A stretch of 64,000 nucleotides of DNA, taken from Anaspis maculata (lineage: Eukaryota; Arthropoda; Insecta; Coleoptera; Scraptiidae). The first letter of the stretch is position 1; each line of letters starts with the position of its first letter. The position numbers were made by a program, and so were the translations under genes. Below are positions 10,397 through 21,965 of this stretch, one piece after another. The stretch is from assembly GCA_949128115.1 (NCBI GenBank), contig OX421968.1:27636377-27700376 (forward strand). The letters are read 5' to 3'. The notes beneath the pieces were generated by a model that made no database searches, was not told the origin of the DNA, and worked only from the letters and a program-made list of their open reading frames with translations.

Positions 10397-12346
10397 GAAA
10401 AGTAAACTGCTTGACAATTGAACTGCAACACCTAAAAATTAGGTGCGTTTTCAAATTGAGGTAGCTCGAAAAATATCTGACGGATTCCAGAAATTCAGGC
10501 ATGTGAGGGAAGATCATTTCTTTGACTATCGAGTGCTGATATTGATGATGAGTTTGATTGCACAATTTGTCATATACAGGGTGCCAACGGAGCGCGTGCA
10601 GATATGGGCAATCTTTCCTTGTACCTTGTACAACTTTCGAAAAAAAAGTCCGAGATTTTTTCTATCGCCTGCTTTTGAAAGATTGAATCATTATGCCGAA
10701 ACGGTTTTGGAATTTTGACCCTAACTTTTTTTTCAAAAAATGGTGCTCAATTTTCTAAAATATGCACTTTCTGATTAGGAAAAAGAAATAGGGACATTGT
10801 TTGTTTTCAAACGGCGTCCATATTGAATTTGCTTACGCAGATTTTCATTTGAGCCTCCACATCCCCTAGAAACTACCCCTTTTGGGACACCGTCTCACAA
10901 CAAGATATGCAATGCTTCATTTAAAAGGCCTAAGAAAAGTACTCATCAATAATTGGATTGAAATAAGTATACTACGATAACCCCACACGTACAGCTCCCT
11001 AAAAACCACCCCTTGACTTCAAGGGACAGGGTTGGTATGATAAGACATGCAATACATGAAAATTCCAAAAAACGTCTTTTTCAACTGTTCCACTAAAAAA
11101 GTGATGCTACACGATGACCCTTTACGTAGGTCATCCCAACAGTAGCTACCTTCTCGAGAAAAGAACTACCCTTTAAAAAACCAGTACTTCCGCAATACCT
11201 CATTTGTTAGGATTTTTTTAAAATATGTCGCAATACTTTGCCGCTACGATGATTTCATTCACATATCTACCCGAAACTACCCCTTCAACTACCCCTTCAA
11301 TATCGCATAGCCTCTACCTTGATGCGTTATTTACGAGTTGAATGAACTTTTGCCTACTAACCGTTTCATTGAAATGATGGTGCTTTCTACGATGATAATA
11401 CAAAACCTTTCCTGAAACTACCCCTAGAAATCACCCCTTTAGTAAAAGGTATGCAATACCTCATTTGGAAGTTCAGAGAAGGTGCGATTGAATAAGTTCA
11501 AAATGATTTCGCGATGACCTTACACGCATCAAGGTAAAGGCTATGCGATATTGAAGGGGTAGTTGAAGGGGTAGTTTCGGGTAGACATGTGAATGAAATC
11601 ATCGTAGCGGCAAACTATTGCGACAGATTTTGAAAAAATTCCAACAAATGAGGTATTGCGGAAGTAATGGTTTTTTAAAGGGTAGTTCTTTTTCCGATAG
11701 GGTAGCTACTGTTGGGATGACCTACGCAAAGGGTCATCGTGTAGCATCACTTTTTAGTGGAACAGTTGAAAAAGACGTTTTTTGGAATTTTCATGTATTG
11801 TATGTCTTATCATACCAACCCTGTCCCTTGAAGTCAAGGGGTGGTTTTTAGGGAGTACGTGTGGGGTCATCGCAGTATCCTTATTTTAATCCAATTATTG
11901 ATAAGTACTTTCCTTATGCCTTTTAAATGAAGCATTGCATATCTTGTTGTGAGACGGTGTCCCAAAAGGGGTAGTTTCTAGGGGATGTGGAGGCTCAAAT
12001 GAAAATCGTCGTAAGCAAATTCAATATGGACGCCGTTTGAAAACAAACAATGTCTCTATTTCTTTTTCTTGATCAGAAAGTGCATATTTCAGAAAATTGA
12101 GCACAATTTTTTTGAACAAAAATTTAGGGTCAAAATTCCAAAACCGTTTCGGCATAATAATACAACCTTTCAAAAGCAGGTGATAGAAAAAATCTCGGAT
12201 TTTTTTTTCGAAAGTTGTACAAGGTGAAAGATTGCCCATATCTGCACGCTCTACGTTGGCATCCTGTATATGACAGATTGTGCAATCAAACTTATCATCA
12301 ATACCAGCACTCGATAGTCAAAGGAATGTAAAGGTACTAAACCAAG

Positions 12347-13379
12347 ATGGCGTCGAAGTGTGTTGTCGAACAACCTGCTGCGTGCAAGAAATGCAAGAAA
12401 ACAACAAACAGCGGTTTAAAATGTATAAATTGCATTAATGTGTACCATCCCAGTTGTGCCAAGTTTTCAAAACATGTGAAATTTGTAGACGATGGAATAG
12501 TTTGTTGTGAAAAAAGTGAAAGTGCTGTACCCAATACCGCAGCCATAGTGTCCGACACGGAGGTCCTTACCGATCCAACGTTTTGGGACAGTATTGGTGA
12601 AGTTACCCCAAATGGTCGAGTAATTGACTGTAGGATCGTCAAATATATCATCGAACAGAAAGATGCCATGATAAGCGAACTACGAGACCAAATTCACGTT
12701 CTCAACCAGGTGGTTACTCATATAAACGATGGCATGATGAGATATGACGACAGCGAGCACCGCAAAAAACACAACAAACCACAGCATGGACCTGAAGGAA
12801 CAGCACAGGGATACACCGACACCGACGCGAGGAGACTCTCTAAAGATATATCCTCAAACACTACACGCAAGCCCCGAACCACTGAAATCAAGCATTGTTT
12901 CAGTAAAGAAGAGGTCAAGGAGGCTCTTCGTAGTAGCAAACTGAAGTCTATCAGTCAGGCTAGCCCGGACGTCAAGCAGGCACACAGCCGAGAAAAAGAA
13001 ACGATTCCGGAAACATCCCGGGAAATTCTCATCGGAGAAAATTGCGACGACGAAGGACTGGCTGCGAAGACTAAGTCATGGATTTTTGTTACTAAATACC
13101 GACCATCTTACACCGAAAGTGATCTTGAAGAGTACCTCAAAAAGCGATTCTGCAAAGATGGCTTTATTGTGGAGAGGATGTCCAGGGGCGGTGCCCATGC
13201 ATCCTTTAGAGTTGGTGTTGACGAAGATATTTTGAGCACTCTGTTAAAAATCCGGCAGTCTGGCCAAAGGGAATAGAGATCTCCGACATCAGATTTATCA
13301 GAAAGAAGAATCCGAACTCAAGTCATCGAAATGAAGCAAGCCGAAATTTTCGCAGAAGTTCCAGGTCGGGCCCACTGAA
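12347..13379 (+). pseudogene. LINE-A ORF1 with PHD-type zinc finger
   Basis: The open part is 309 codons (12347-13276). The N-terminus holds a PHD-like finger: CKKCKK, then CINC, YHPSC and a final CC pair, at about residues 13-55. A polar, coiled central segment follows, and from about residue 243 a C-terminal fold begins, WIFVTKYRPSYTESDLEEYL. The frame is lost at an A run near 13250. Adding one base restores AVWPKGIEISDIRFIRKK, which runs to TAG at 13379 and matches the WP-G end common in LINE ORF1 proteins. ORF1 proteins bind the element RNA. PHD-bearing ORF1 occurs in CR1-related clades. Confidence 0.75.
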
Positions 13380-15229
13380 CTAGGTGCCGGCGGACAGGCG
13401 AACACAAGCGAAACAACACCAGCATCAATTTCACAGAAAAGACGTAGAGTGATGCACTTGAACGTACAATCTTGCAGAAATAAAATAATCGAACTCGATA
13501 CCTATGTAAATCATGTAGGTAAACAAGCAGATTGACGTCCTATGTTTGAGTGAGCTCTTTCTGACCGTGGAAGAGGCGGGCGCGTTTGTTATCAGTGATT
13601 TCACGTTATCATATTTTTTCTGTAGAAAAAATCAAACACATGGAGGTGTTCTTGTAATGTGTAGAAATAATGTTAGTTTTACTTCGTTCGAAGAGATAAG
13701 TTTGTTGTCAGTGGAGGGCCATTGCGAGATGACTGCGACCGAGCTCACAAAAGAGAAACTTATCATAGTCACAATTTATCGTCCGCCTTCAGGCGATTTT
13801 GGTGTATTCCTGGATGCATTCGATGCAATGTTGGGCATCGTCGCTGGAAGAAACTTACAAGCAATTATTACCGGCGACTTCAATATCAATTTTTTTATGT
13901 AATGATGCCAATTTTAATAGATTTAGCGACCTTATTGGTACTTATGACTTTGGGGCTACATTGTTTGAACCTACCAGGGGCGCGAGTTGCCTTGACAACA
14001 TCTTGATGAGTCGTTCTTGTGATGTTGCTTATCATTCATTCGTGAGTGATCCCGGCTTGTCCGATCATAAAGCGGTATTTGTTGACGTCGACCTAGATAC
14101 AGGTCCGGAAAATTACACTATAAAGACACAGCCTTACACGGAGCAGGGCCGTTTTAAATTTTCTACATACATTGACAGTTGTGACTGGTCTTGGGTGGAT
14201 CAGCCTGATGTGGATGTCGATGCTGCATTTGACATGCTACTTGGTAACTTTACGACCGCAATAAAAATTGCTTTCCCGATCAAAACCACGTGTTCTTCCA
14301 AATCAACAGCATCTGCAAACATACGATGGTTTCACGAGGGTCTGCGAAGCAAGCGAAATTCAATAAGGGAGGAATATGCGGCGTACCCGACCAATTTTTT
14401 GGCTCGTGAAGTGAAACAATGTAGATTAGAGTATAGGCAACAACTTAATAAAGCGAAAAAACCGCGTATGCACATTATATTAAAAAATCGAACGGAAGCG
14501 CTTCCGCTTACTGGAATTTGATTAATTTGCATCGAAAGAGAACAAAAACCCACTCAAAAACTGAGCTATCTCCTGATCAACTCAATGAATTTTTTACCAA
14601 TGTTTCTAACACGATACACAACGGAATTCCTCCCGCCAGGAAGAAATTTGGCGAATATCTCCGAAGCAGCACAGCTGCTCTTGAAACATTTGCTTTTAGG
14701 GAGGTTTCTTTCGTGGAGGTTCGCGATGTAATTGAGGGACTAAAAAACAAGAGCAGTCGCGACTGTTTCGGAATGAATGTTCAGTTGATAAAGACCGTTA
14801 AGAACATTATAATAAGAATAACACCTCTAACCAAACTAATAAACAAAATTATCGCTTCAGGAATTTTTCCGGCGGCACTCAAGAAATCGAAGGTTATACC
14901 GATTTATAAAAAGGGCTCCACCGCGGATCCCGGTAATTACCGACCCATCTCGATTCTTCCAGTTCTGTCAAAAATCATTGAAACAATATTAAACAAGTGA
15001 GTATGCCTTCACGTGCGTGAGTCTCAGTAGCGCATTTTCTCAAAGAGGCATATTGTGAACGTAAAGAAATTTGGTTGAAGGAGAAACACCATTCCTTGCC
15101 CACTTTCTTCACTCGAAACTCATTGTGATATTGTGTTATCAGAATGGGGTACTTGCCAATGAAATAGATTTGAATGGAAATTCTTTCACTCATCAATATA
15201 TTTTTTTGTTTGAGGGCGGGAGCTGGAAG

Positions 15230-16560
15230 CGGCGACTAATCAGCAGTAGTTTATTCTTTCTCATTTTTAGTCGGCTAGAATTAGATCGCTATGTCTTCGG
15301 GCTCATGTTTTCCATTTATCTCTTACTTTGAGGGCAGCGTGTGGGGGTGGCAGCATTCTGCAAAGTAACTGTTGCACAGTTTGTGTTGAGAGTTTCTAAA
15401 TGTTTAAGGAAATATGACAATCAATGAAAATTGTAAAAGTTGCATTTTTTTGTTTAGGGGCGGGAGCTGGAGGCGGCAACTAATCAAAAGTGGCCTATCT
15501 CTTCCCATTTTTAGTCAGCTATCTATATAGCGGAACAATTTATTCGCTATGTCTTCATGGTTATGTTTTACATTCATCTCTTACTTTGGGGGCGGCGTGT
15601 GGGAGCGGCAGAGTTTGGCAAAGAAATTCTTCCACAGTTTGAGTTGGGAGTTCTTGAATGTTTGAGGTAACATTAAAATGTAATTTAGTGGGAATTATTG
15701 AAAGTTGCACTTTTTCTCTTTTGGGGGTGGAAGTTGGAGGCGGCGCCATGTCAAAGGTAGCCTATTCTTTCCCATTTTTAGTTAGCTATCCATATAGCGA
15801 AAGAATTAGATCGTTATGTCTTCGGGTTTATGTTTTTCATTCATCTCTCACTTTGAGGGCAGCGTGTGGGGGCGGCAGCATTCGGCAAAGTAACTGTTTG
15901 AGTTGGGAGCTCCTAAATGTGAGGGAAAGATGACGATCGGTGAAAATTGTGAAAGTTGCATTTTTTGTTTGTTTGGAGGCGGCAGCTGGAGGCGGCGGCT
16001 GATCAAAAGTGGGCTCTATTTTTCCAATTTCAGTCAGCTATCAATATAGTGGAAGAATTAGATCGCTATGTCTTCAGGTTCATGTTTTACATTTATCTCT
16101 CACTTTGGGGGCGGTGTGTGGGAGCGGCAGAGTTTGGCAAAGAAATTCTTGCACAGTTTGAGTCAAGAGTTTCCAAATGTTCGAGGTGACAGTATCAGCT
16201 AAATCAGTGAAAATTGTTGAAAGTTGCACTTTTTTTCTTTTGGGGGCGGAAGCTGGAGGCGGCGCCATATCAAAAGTAGCCTATCCTTTTCTATTTTTAG
16301 TCAGCTATCCATATAGCAAAAAACTTGGATCACTTTGTCTTTGGGTTCATGTTTTTCATTTATCTCTTACTTTGGGGGCGGCGTGTGGGAGCGGCAGCGT
16401 TCGGCTGAGCAAATGTTGCACAATTTGAGTTGGCAGTTCCTAAATGTTGAGGGAACATCTCAATCAGTTTCATTTGTGAAAGTTGCACTTTTTATCGTTT
16501 GGGGGCGGAATCTGGGGGCGGCGACTAACCAAAAGTAGCCTATCCTTCCCCATTTTTAGT
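15230..16560 (+). repeat. HINE-1 core minisatellite, five ~260 bp units of two alternating types
   Basis: Each unit carries AGTCAGCTATCCATATAGCG, ATCGCTATGTCTTCGGG and a GC-rich GCGTGTGGG box. The box positions are about 15337, 15592, 15858, 16110 and 16375. Type a reads GGCAGCGTGTGGGGG and ends GCATTCGGCAAAGTAACTG. Type b reads GGCGGCGTGTGGGAGC and ends GAGTTTGGCAAAGAAATTC. They alternate a-b-a-b, so the true period is about 520 bp, and the last unit is b-like with a GTTCGGC variant. Confidence 0.75.
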
Positions 16561-16926
16561 CAGCCATTTATATACCGAAAGAATCAGATCGCTATGTCTT
16601 CGGGTTTATGTTTTTCATTTTAAAGTGATTGGGGGCGGTTTTTAGCAGTTTTTTCATGTCGGCGGCGCATATTGATGACGGAATGTTTCTTGGCTTACGT
16701 TTATAGGTGGCAACTATATATTATTCAAAAAATGAGAATACCAGAGCATCAGGTCTGGTAGAAAGGGCAATATTATGTTATTTCAAGTTTATCGGGGGCG
16801 GTTTTCTCTATGTTGGCGGCGCAATATAGACATCCAATATAGCCTAGCCCTCCTTTGGGAGTGGCAGCTATGTAACAGCGAAAAAATTAGAAAGCTAGGT
16901 CGTCTAGTTTGGGAGGAGTTCGAAGA

Positions 16927-16996
16927 ACGGACGGACGGACGGACGGACGGACGGACGGACGGACGGACGGACGGACGGACGGACGGACGGACGGAC
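16927..16996 (+). repeat. (ACGG)n microsatellite of HINE-1 copy 1
   Basis: About 17 perfect ACGG repeats directly before AAAGCGGTTGCAATAGCG. The equivalent tracts are much shorter in copy 3 (36972-36989) and copy 2 (54461-54487, other strand), so the length varies between copies. The repeated TDGR peptide frames over it are artefacts. Confidence 0.9.
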
Positions 16997-18756
16997 AAAG
17001 CGGTTGCAATAGCGATTTTCATCAAGATGGAAAATGCGCTAAAAATCAAGTTACTGGGTTCTTCGAAAATAATAATTTGTTTTATGGGTCACAATTTGGA
17101 TTCAGGAAAGGGAAATCAACGTCACAAGCGGTGGAGCAATTGGTGGACCTTATAGTGGACTCATACGAACAGTGTGAATACCGGGGTGCGGTCTTCTGCG
17201 ATTTGCAGAAGGCTTTTGACTGCGTGTCGCACGAAATATTGTCCAAAAAGTTGCTCAGTTACAATTTTGATGCTAAGAGTGTCGGCCTAATAAACTCTTT
17301 TTTTTGTCGGGGCGAACACAATACACCATGATTAACGGCATAAATTCTGAGGTGGGGGATGTGGCTTCCGGCGTTCCGCAGGGGTCGGTACTTGGACCGA
17401 TCTTATTTTTGATTTACATCAATGACATAAGTCATGCGGTCCCTGGTGCTGGCCTGCTGTTGTTCGCCGATGACACCACCCTTACAAGCCGCGGCTGTGA
17501 TTTGGAAGAACTACAAATCGACCTGGAGGATATGGAGACCAACGTGGGTGACTGGTTCTCCGCGAATAGATTGAGCCTTAATGTCAATAAGACCGAGAAA
17601 ATAATCTTTTCTCAAAGAAATTTGAAAAACCATCAAAATCCGCCAAATGTTGTGTTTCTTGGTGTGGTGGTAGACCCACTGTTGACGTGGGAGCAGCACA
17701 TAAATTTTGTTTGTCCAAAGATCTTTAAAAATATTTTTATAATAAGAAACTTGATTCCTGTTCTTCCGAGTGAGGCTGTGTTGTCCGCGTACCACAGCTT
17801 GATTGTTTCACTGATGACGTATTGCATAGCGAGCTGGGGTCACTCGCCACATACCTCGATAGTTTTTGGGCTGCAGCGCCGGGTGGTTCGAATGATGTCT
17901 GGCATTGGTTACCGTGATGATGTCAAAGATAAGTTTATTGATATGGGATAACTAACGTTTCCAAGTTTGTACATATTTCATTGCCTCATACTGGGTAAGA
18001 AAAACATTAACATTTATAAGGAAGCACGAGGATATACACGATTATCGGACTAGAAATAGAGATCGACTGGTAGTAAATCATATTAGACTAGCAAAAAGCC
18101 GATACTGCAAAAATTACTTCTGTCCAACATTCATTAATAAGTTACCACTAGAAATAGTGCATTTGTCCTTACCTAAATTTAAAACGGTTGTTAAGTCCAT
18201 GCTCCTGAAGAAAGCATTTTACTCTATCCAGGAATACGACCAGTACGGTTTCACCTTAGATGATTTTGAGCTCGGTCATCAAGGTCGATTTTAATTATTT
18301 TATTGTATATAATGTGTATTTTGTCTCTTTTTTGTCAGTTTTTTACTAAATTGTGTGTAATTGCATTGTTTGTTGCATTCTTTTACTTATTTTATCTTGT
18401 ATTATTGTTGACGATTGAAAAACCTTGTTGGTTGAGAAAATAAATGAATTTGAATGATCTTTCCTCACATGCCTGAATTTCTGGAATCCGTCAAATATTT
18501 TCCAAGCTATCTCAATTTGAAAACGCGCCTAATTTTTAGGTGTTGCAGTTCATTGTCAAGCAGTTTATTTGCCACAGCACCTGCTGCACTGCATGATTTG
18601 AAATACACCATTGGAGAAAAATAACGGCTCTATTACAGCGGCCGTAATTGTGTGAGCGAACTCAGAAAAATTTTAGGTAGCGACACAGAATAGTAATAAG
18701 TGCCTGGCACAGAAGCATCACTTGAAAAGGATATCAAAAATATGAGCGAGATAGAA

Positions 18757-19380
18757 GTGCACTACTGGTTTAAATGTCCATCGTGTGTACTCGGCACACT
18801 CGTGAGGCTTCGTCGCTGTGTACGACGTGTCATTGGCGGATTGCTGCCCGCCGAAGCTGTGACGGTTGCTAAATGTCATTTAATGCGTCGCTCTTCCTGT
18901 TGTTTGTTGACAAAAAGCTAACCTCAACTGTACCTGTGTTCGTGTTTCACCTGTTGGACTCCTTACTACGGTTTTGTGGTGGTGAATTGGTGATAAGTTC
19001 ATGTGGCCTTGGCTGAGGAGAATCCTCCACCTTCCGCAAAGAAGAGAAAATGGGGCACCGCTTGCGCGTATGTGGGTTGTGGATACAAATTTTATTCTGA
19101 CAGTAAAGGTGCCCGACGGCCGGCGTTTCTTCCGATTTCCATAACACATTGCACTATTGCACTATTGTTGCTATGCGGTGTGGAGAGTAAGAAAGCAGAG
19201 AAACACAGACACAGGTCTGTCAGGTACAGTTGAGGTTATATCCTTGTCAACAAACAACACAAACATACAACTGTCATAGCTTGGGCGGGCGCCAACCCGC
19301 CAATGGCATCGCATACATCGACGGAACATCACGAGTGTGCCGAGCATAGACGATGGGCCTTTTAAATCAGTAGTGCTCAA
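18757..19380. mobile_element. Foldback element carrying a THAP-like zinc-finger fragment
   Basis: GCACTACTGGTTTAAATG (from about 18759) and the inverted CATTTTAAATCAGTAGTGC-like end near 19375 mark the arms. CTCGGCACACTCGTGA near 18795 also pairs with the region near 19335. In the loop, plus-strand 19050-19140 reads GTACAYV-type text: WGTACAYVGCGYKFYSDSKG and then FLPIS. This resembles the start of a THAP domain (Cys-x4-Cys and the later F-x-P), as found in P-element transposases. It is too short for a confident call. A non-autonomous P-type element is one reading. Confidence 0.5.
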
Positions 19381-21789
19381 GGTCCCTGGCGGTAAACCGA
19401 AAACATCAAAGGAGCCGACCTGAGTGCGGCTTCTGTGCGAAGCACTTATTTCTATTCTGTGGTAGCGACTTGAAGACGTGTGGCGGTGAGATAGAAGACG
19501 TCGTAAGGATGCAGTCTCCCATACATAAACTTCACAATGATGATGGGTTCTTGTTCAAAAGAAGCGCAAGGTTTGCCGGCTTCTCAAAGTGCGGAACAGA
19601 CTTCTGACGCAATTTTTCACCCCTGTTTGGGGATGAACGAGATTTATACATTCTGGAATATTCTTTCTCATCAGAAACAGAAACAAGGTCTTTGATATAC
19701 ATATTTCTGTCGGCGAAAATCGCACGGTTTGCTTATTCTGGACCTATTCCTTTCCACCACGCAAATTCTATCCCATTCCTGTTCCTCATTTGAGATACAT
19801 TCACTATGGACGGGCCAAAAATAGGACCACGGTGCACGGTGAGAGTATGGAAAAATTTCTCCCTAATATGACTGACACTCAGCATAGCATATTACGTAAT
19901 AACGGTAATTATTGCGAATTTTTCAGTCGTATGATGGAGACATTCAAGCTTAGATAATCAAGCAAACATCCAAAATATATAAAAGTACCTACTTTTAAAA
20001 ACAACTATGGTGGGAGTTGTCACAAGAGGAAAGAAAGAGAAGAAGAGACCACTACTCAAGGGTTTGCATGTAATAAAAACTAAAAAGTAAAAAGCACCAA
20101 CGCAGCAACAGTGGCAACAAAAAAACCGGAACAGTAACAACAACTCTAGCAGTAGAACAGTAGCAGTAGAACAACTACTTCATCAGCAGCAGCACCTGCA
20201 GTAGGAGCGATAATAAGGGCAGCAACCGCAACAATCGGACATCACCAAAGAATTTCTCAACTTTGAATGTAATTATTACCCACTACTTGACGAAGACAAG
20301 AAAATTCGCCAGCGACGCGCACACAGTTGATGCTAGCGCATCGAAACATCTCTCAGTCCAGAAAGATCCACAAATGGAAAGTCACCTGAACATTTGAAAA
20401 ACTATGAAAGTTGTTTAGCTGGACTCGCAATCCTGGAGCCCATAATAGCTGAGGGATATATGGCGCCGAAGTTATCATGTTTTTTTTTTCAACCGTGGTT
20501 TATGTAGGTATCTATAGGATCTTTTTTCTACTAGAAAATCGACATTTCGATTCAAGAACAAGTTCATAATAACACTTCTCGGCTTGTAGTAAAACAAAAA
20601 TATTTGACCCACGGAACAATTAACAGAGCTGCCGTTTAAAATGAAAATCAATTCCTTATCTGGTGGGTCTGAGCAAAAGGATGATCCTTGAATCAAAAAC
20701 GAAACCCTTATTTTGTGGGGCTAAAAAGGAAGATGCATGTCGGGTGGAAAATAAAGTCCCTATCTGGTAGGTCTAGAAAGAAGGAGAACACTTGAGTCAA
20801 AAATCAGTCGGTGAAATGTCCGACCAGTGAATCGACAAGTCGGTAAATTGTCTTGTCGGTGGATCCGCAATTCGGTGAGTTGGGTGTCGGTGAAATATCT
20901 GTATTCCTGCCAAAATATTCGCGAAGCCACTGGGCTTTTCTAGAGGTCCTGTGGATAGACTGGCAACCGGTATTTGAATATGGCCGAATAATAATGGATG
21001 GAAGCGACAATAACTTCCAGGGCTTCCCAGAAGGAGTCACAGAAGTTTGAAGTATTCTGGAACATGTACAGAAGCGAATACTTGCTCGTGCATCTAAGGA
21101 GCGGCTTGAAACCAGAGCAGAGTTGAATTTAGAACGACCGACCGACCGACAGTGCGAACAGCGAAGCCAAGAGAAGCAATACCTATTCAATCCGTCAAAT
21201 TATTTGTGGACTGTTATTTGATGAACAGTGCCTATAAACAGTAATAAATAGTCTTTGACCATTTGTCTCTGAATTATTGAAGCACCTTCCCGAATGCAAA
21301 TTCGTAACAGTAGGTGAGGAGGGGTTCAGTGATTTAGCACTTTTTTGATAACAAAATTTAGGTGATGGAAACAGCGCTGAGGGGCTACGGCTATACGGCG
21401 AATGGCGAATGACCACTGCTTCTGGCTGCTGATTGTTATTGTAGCCCCCCGGCTTGCCATTTTATTTTTCTCCAAAAAGTCTTAGTTCTTACTATTAGTA
21501 CAAACTGGCGCACTACGCATCACGAATCACTCATAGTCTGTAGAGGGGCTTTAGTCTAGTCTAGGTAGTGCTTCCAACACCTTCCTGCTTTGAGGATCCT
21601 GGATCCAAGATAAAGAGTCCTGGAGATATCTGGGTACTGCTCGATTACGCTGCGGTTTGGACAGTATTCGGGGGGTTCATAAATGTGATGGCTTTCTCAA
21701 GATTGGTTCCTTGGTGATGTTTGTCTGCTGGAGGAGCCCGATCGATGCGGAGAAGGCTTTCAGAAAGAGTTGTAAAGGCTGTTGAACCT
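19381..21789. other. No gene seen; short tandem repeats
   Basis: No homology-supported gene. CAA/CAG-rich sequence lies at about 20100-20180. A degenerate tandem array is at 20645-20805 (listed). A GACC run sits at 21137-21150. Minus-strand ORF 20804-21190 (128 codons) has no motif and low-complexity serine/arginine content, so I do not call it. Confidence 0.5.
20645..20805. repeat. Three degenerate ~65 bp tandem units
   Basis: The words CCTTATCTGGTGGGTCTGAG, CCCTTATTTTGTGGGGCT and CCCTATCTGGTAGGTCTAGA start successive units. Each is followed by AAGGAxGAx and a CTTGA-TCAAAAA-like end. Confidence 0.55.
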
Positions 21790-21965
21790 CTACCTCCTTA
21801 TTTCATCATACATCGTCTTCACCTGGTTTGCATGTACTCGGCCTAGTCTGCGATTATGAAGTCCAACGTTGTATGTACATAACGCTGCCGATTCTTTCTA
21901 TAACGTGATGTAACTCAGCCTGATATCCTTTCGCTTGGATTGCCTTTGTAACGTCTGTGGCATAG
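21790..21965 (-). pseudogene. Ty3/Gypsy pol C-terminal remnant
   Basis: On the minus strand, one frame reads HHVIERIGSVMY and a second frame one base later reads LHNRRLGRVHANQVKTMYDE. Together they match the end of Gypsy integrases, where a Y-VIE-I-DVVY block is followed by R-VHVN-LKPYYD. A frameshift separates the two. Nothing upstream was recognised, so this is a small isolated fragment. Confidence 0.45.

Larger units (their letters stand above)
14998..17046 (+). mobile_element. HINE-1 copy 1: Helentron-like non-autonomous element inside LINE-A
   Basis: This 2,049 bp non-coding element has a 5' end TGAGTATGCCTTCACG that can form a small hairpin. A subterminal GTAGCGCATTTTC (about 15027) pairs with GAAAATGCGCTA at the 3' end (about 17031-17042). 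In between lie five tandem ~260 bp units and then a (GGAC)n tract close to the 3' end. Subterminal inverted repeats, a core minisatellite, a GGAC/GTCC microsatellite and the absence of a target duplication are the hallmarks of HINE/pearl/DINE-type Helentron derivatives. Class assignment is inference. The flanking LINE frame (left NK, right QVTGFF) shows that nothing was duplicated. Confidence 0.7.
13439..18293 (+). pseudogene. LINE-A ORF2: AP-type endonuclease and reverse transcriptase, interrupted
   Basis: The endonuclease starts near 13452 (MHLNVQSCRNKI) and shows TIYRPPSGDF, ITGDFNINF and LSDHKAVF, so the Asp and His of the catalytic site are visible. It is broken by frameshifts near 13530 and 13900. 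RT starts with SYR-type block NYRPISILPVLSKIIE (about 14935) and stops at 14997, where HINE-1 enters. It resumes at 17047 with SQFGFRKGKSTSQAVEQL, ASGVPQGSVLGPILF and LLFADDTTL (catalytic FADD), and then decays after TGA/TAA codons at about 17950. A frameshift in a T run lies near 17300. Confidence 0.8.
12328..18452 (+). mobile_element. LINE-A, CR1/Jockey-superfamily LINE, near full length, split by HINE-1
   Basis: It starts about 20 bases before ORF1 and ends in an AAATAAATGAATTTGAATG tail. GAATG at both ends (12323-12327 and about 18452-18456) is a plausible short target duplication. The length without the 2,049 bp HINE-1 insert is about 4.1 kb. Both ORFs are present in order but carry several single-base frameshifts, mostly in homopolymer runs, so the element is dead yet not very old. 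Confidence 0.8.
10397..18573. mobile_element. Giant foldback element (~2.05 kb without insert), right arm split by LINE-A
   Basis: The left end TAAACTGCTTGACAATTGAA (10403 on) pairs with the end near 18567. The left arm 10403-11318 is matched in reverse by 11528-12327 plus 18453-18567, with LINE-A occupying 12328-18452. The left arm has no insert at the corresponding point (AAGAAATGATCTTCCC in reverse), which defines the empty site. Both arms carry a repeated CTACCCCTT word about every 100 bases, followed by ATGCAAT(A/G)C-TCATTT words, so each arm is itself built of degenerate tandem units. An ACAGGGTGCCAAC / GTTGGCATCCTGT pair at 10574 and 12273 may be an inner element end. No coding sequence. 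Confidence 0.85.

Noticed and set aside
16775..17155. ORFs with repeated TDGR peptides across the ACGG tract
   Set aside because: The repeats come from a tetranucleotide microsatellite. The frames join microsatellite to RT sequence by chance.
20804..21190. 128-codon minus-strand ORF
   Set aside because: No recognisable domain and it overlaps low-complexity GACC and CGGT words. Chance ORF more likely.
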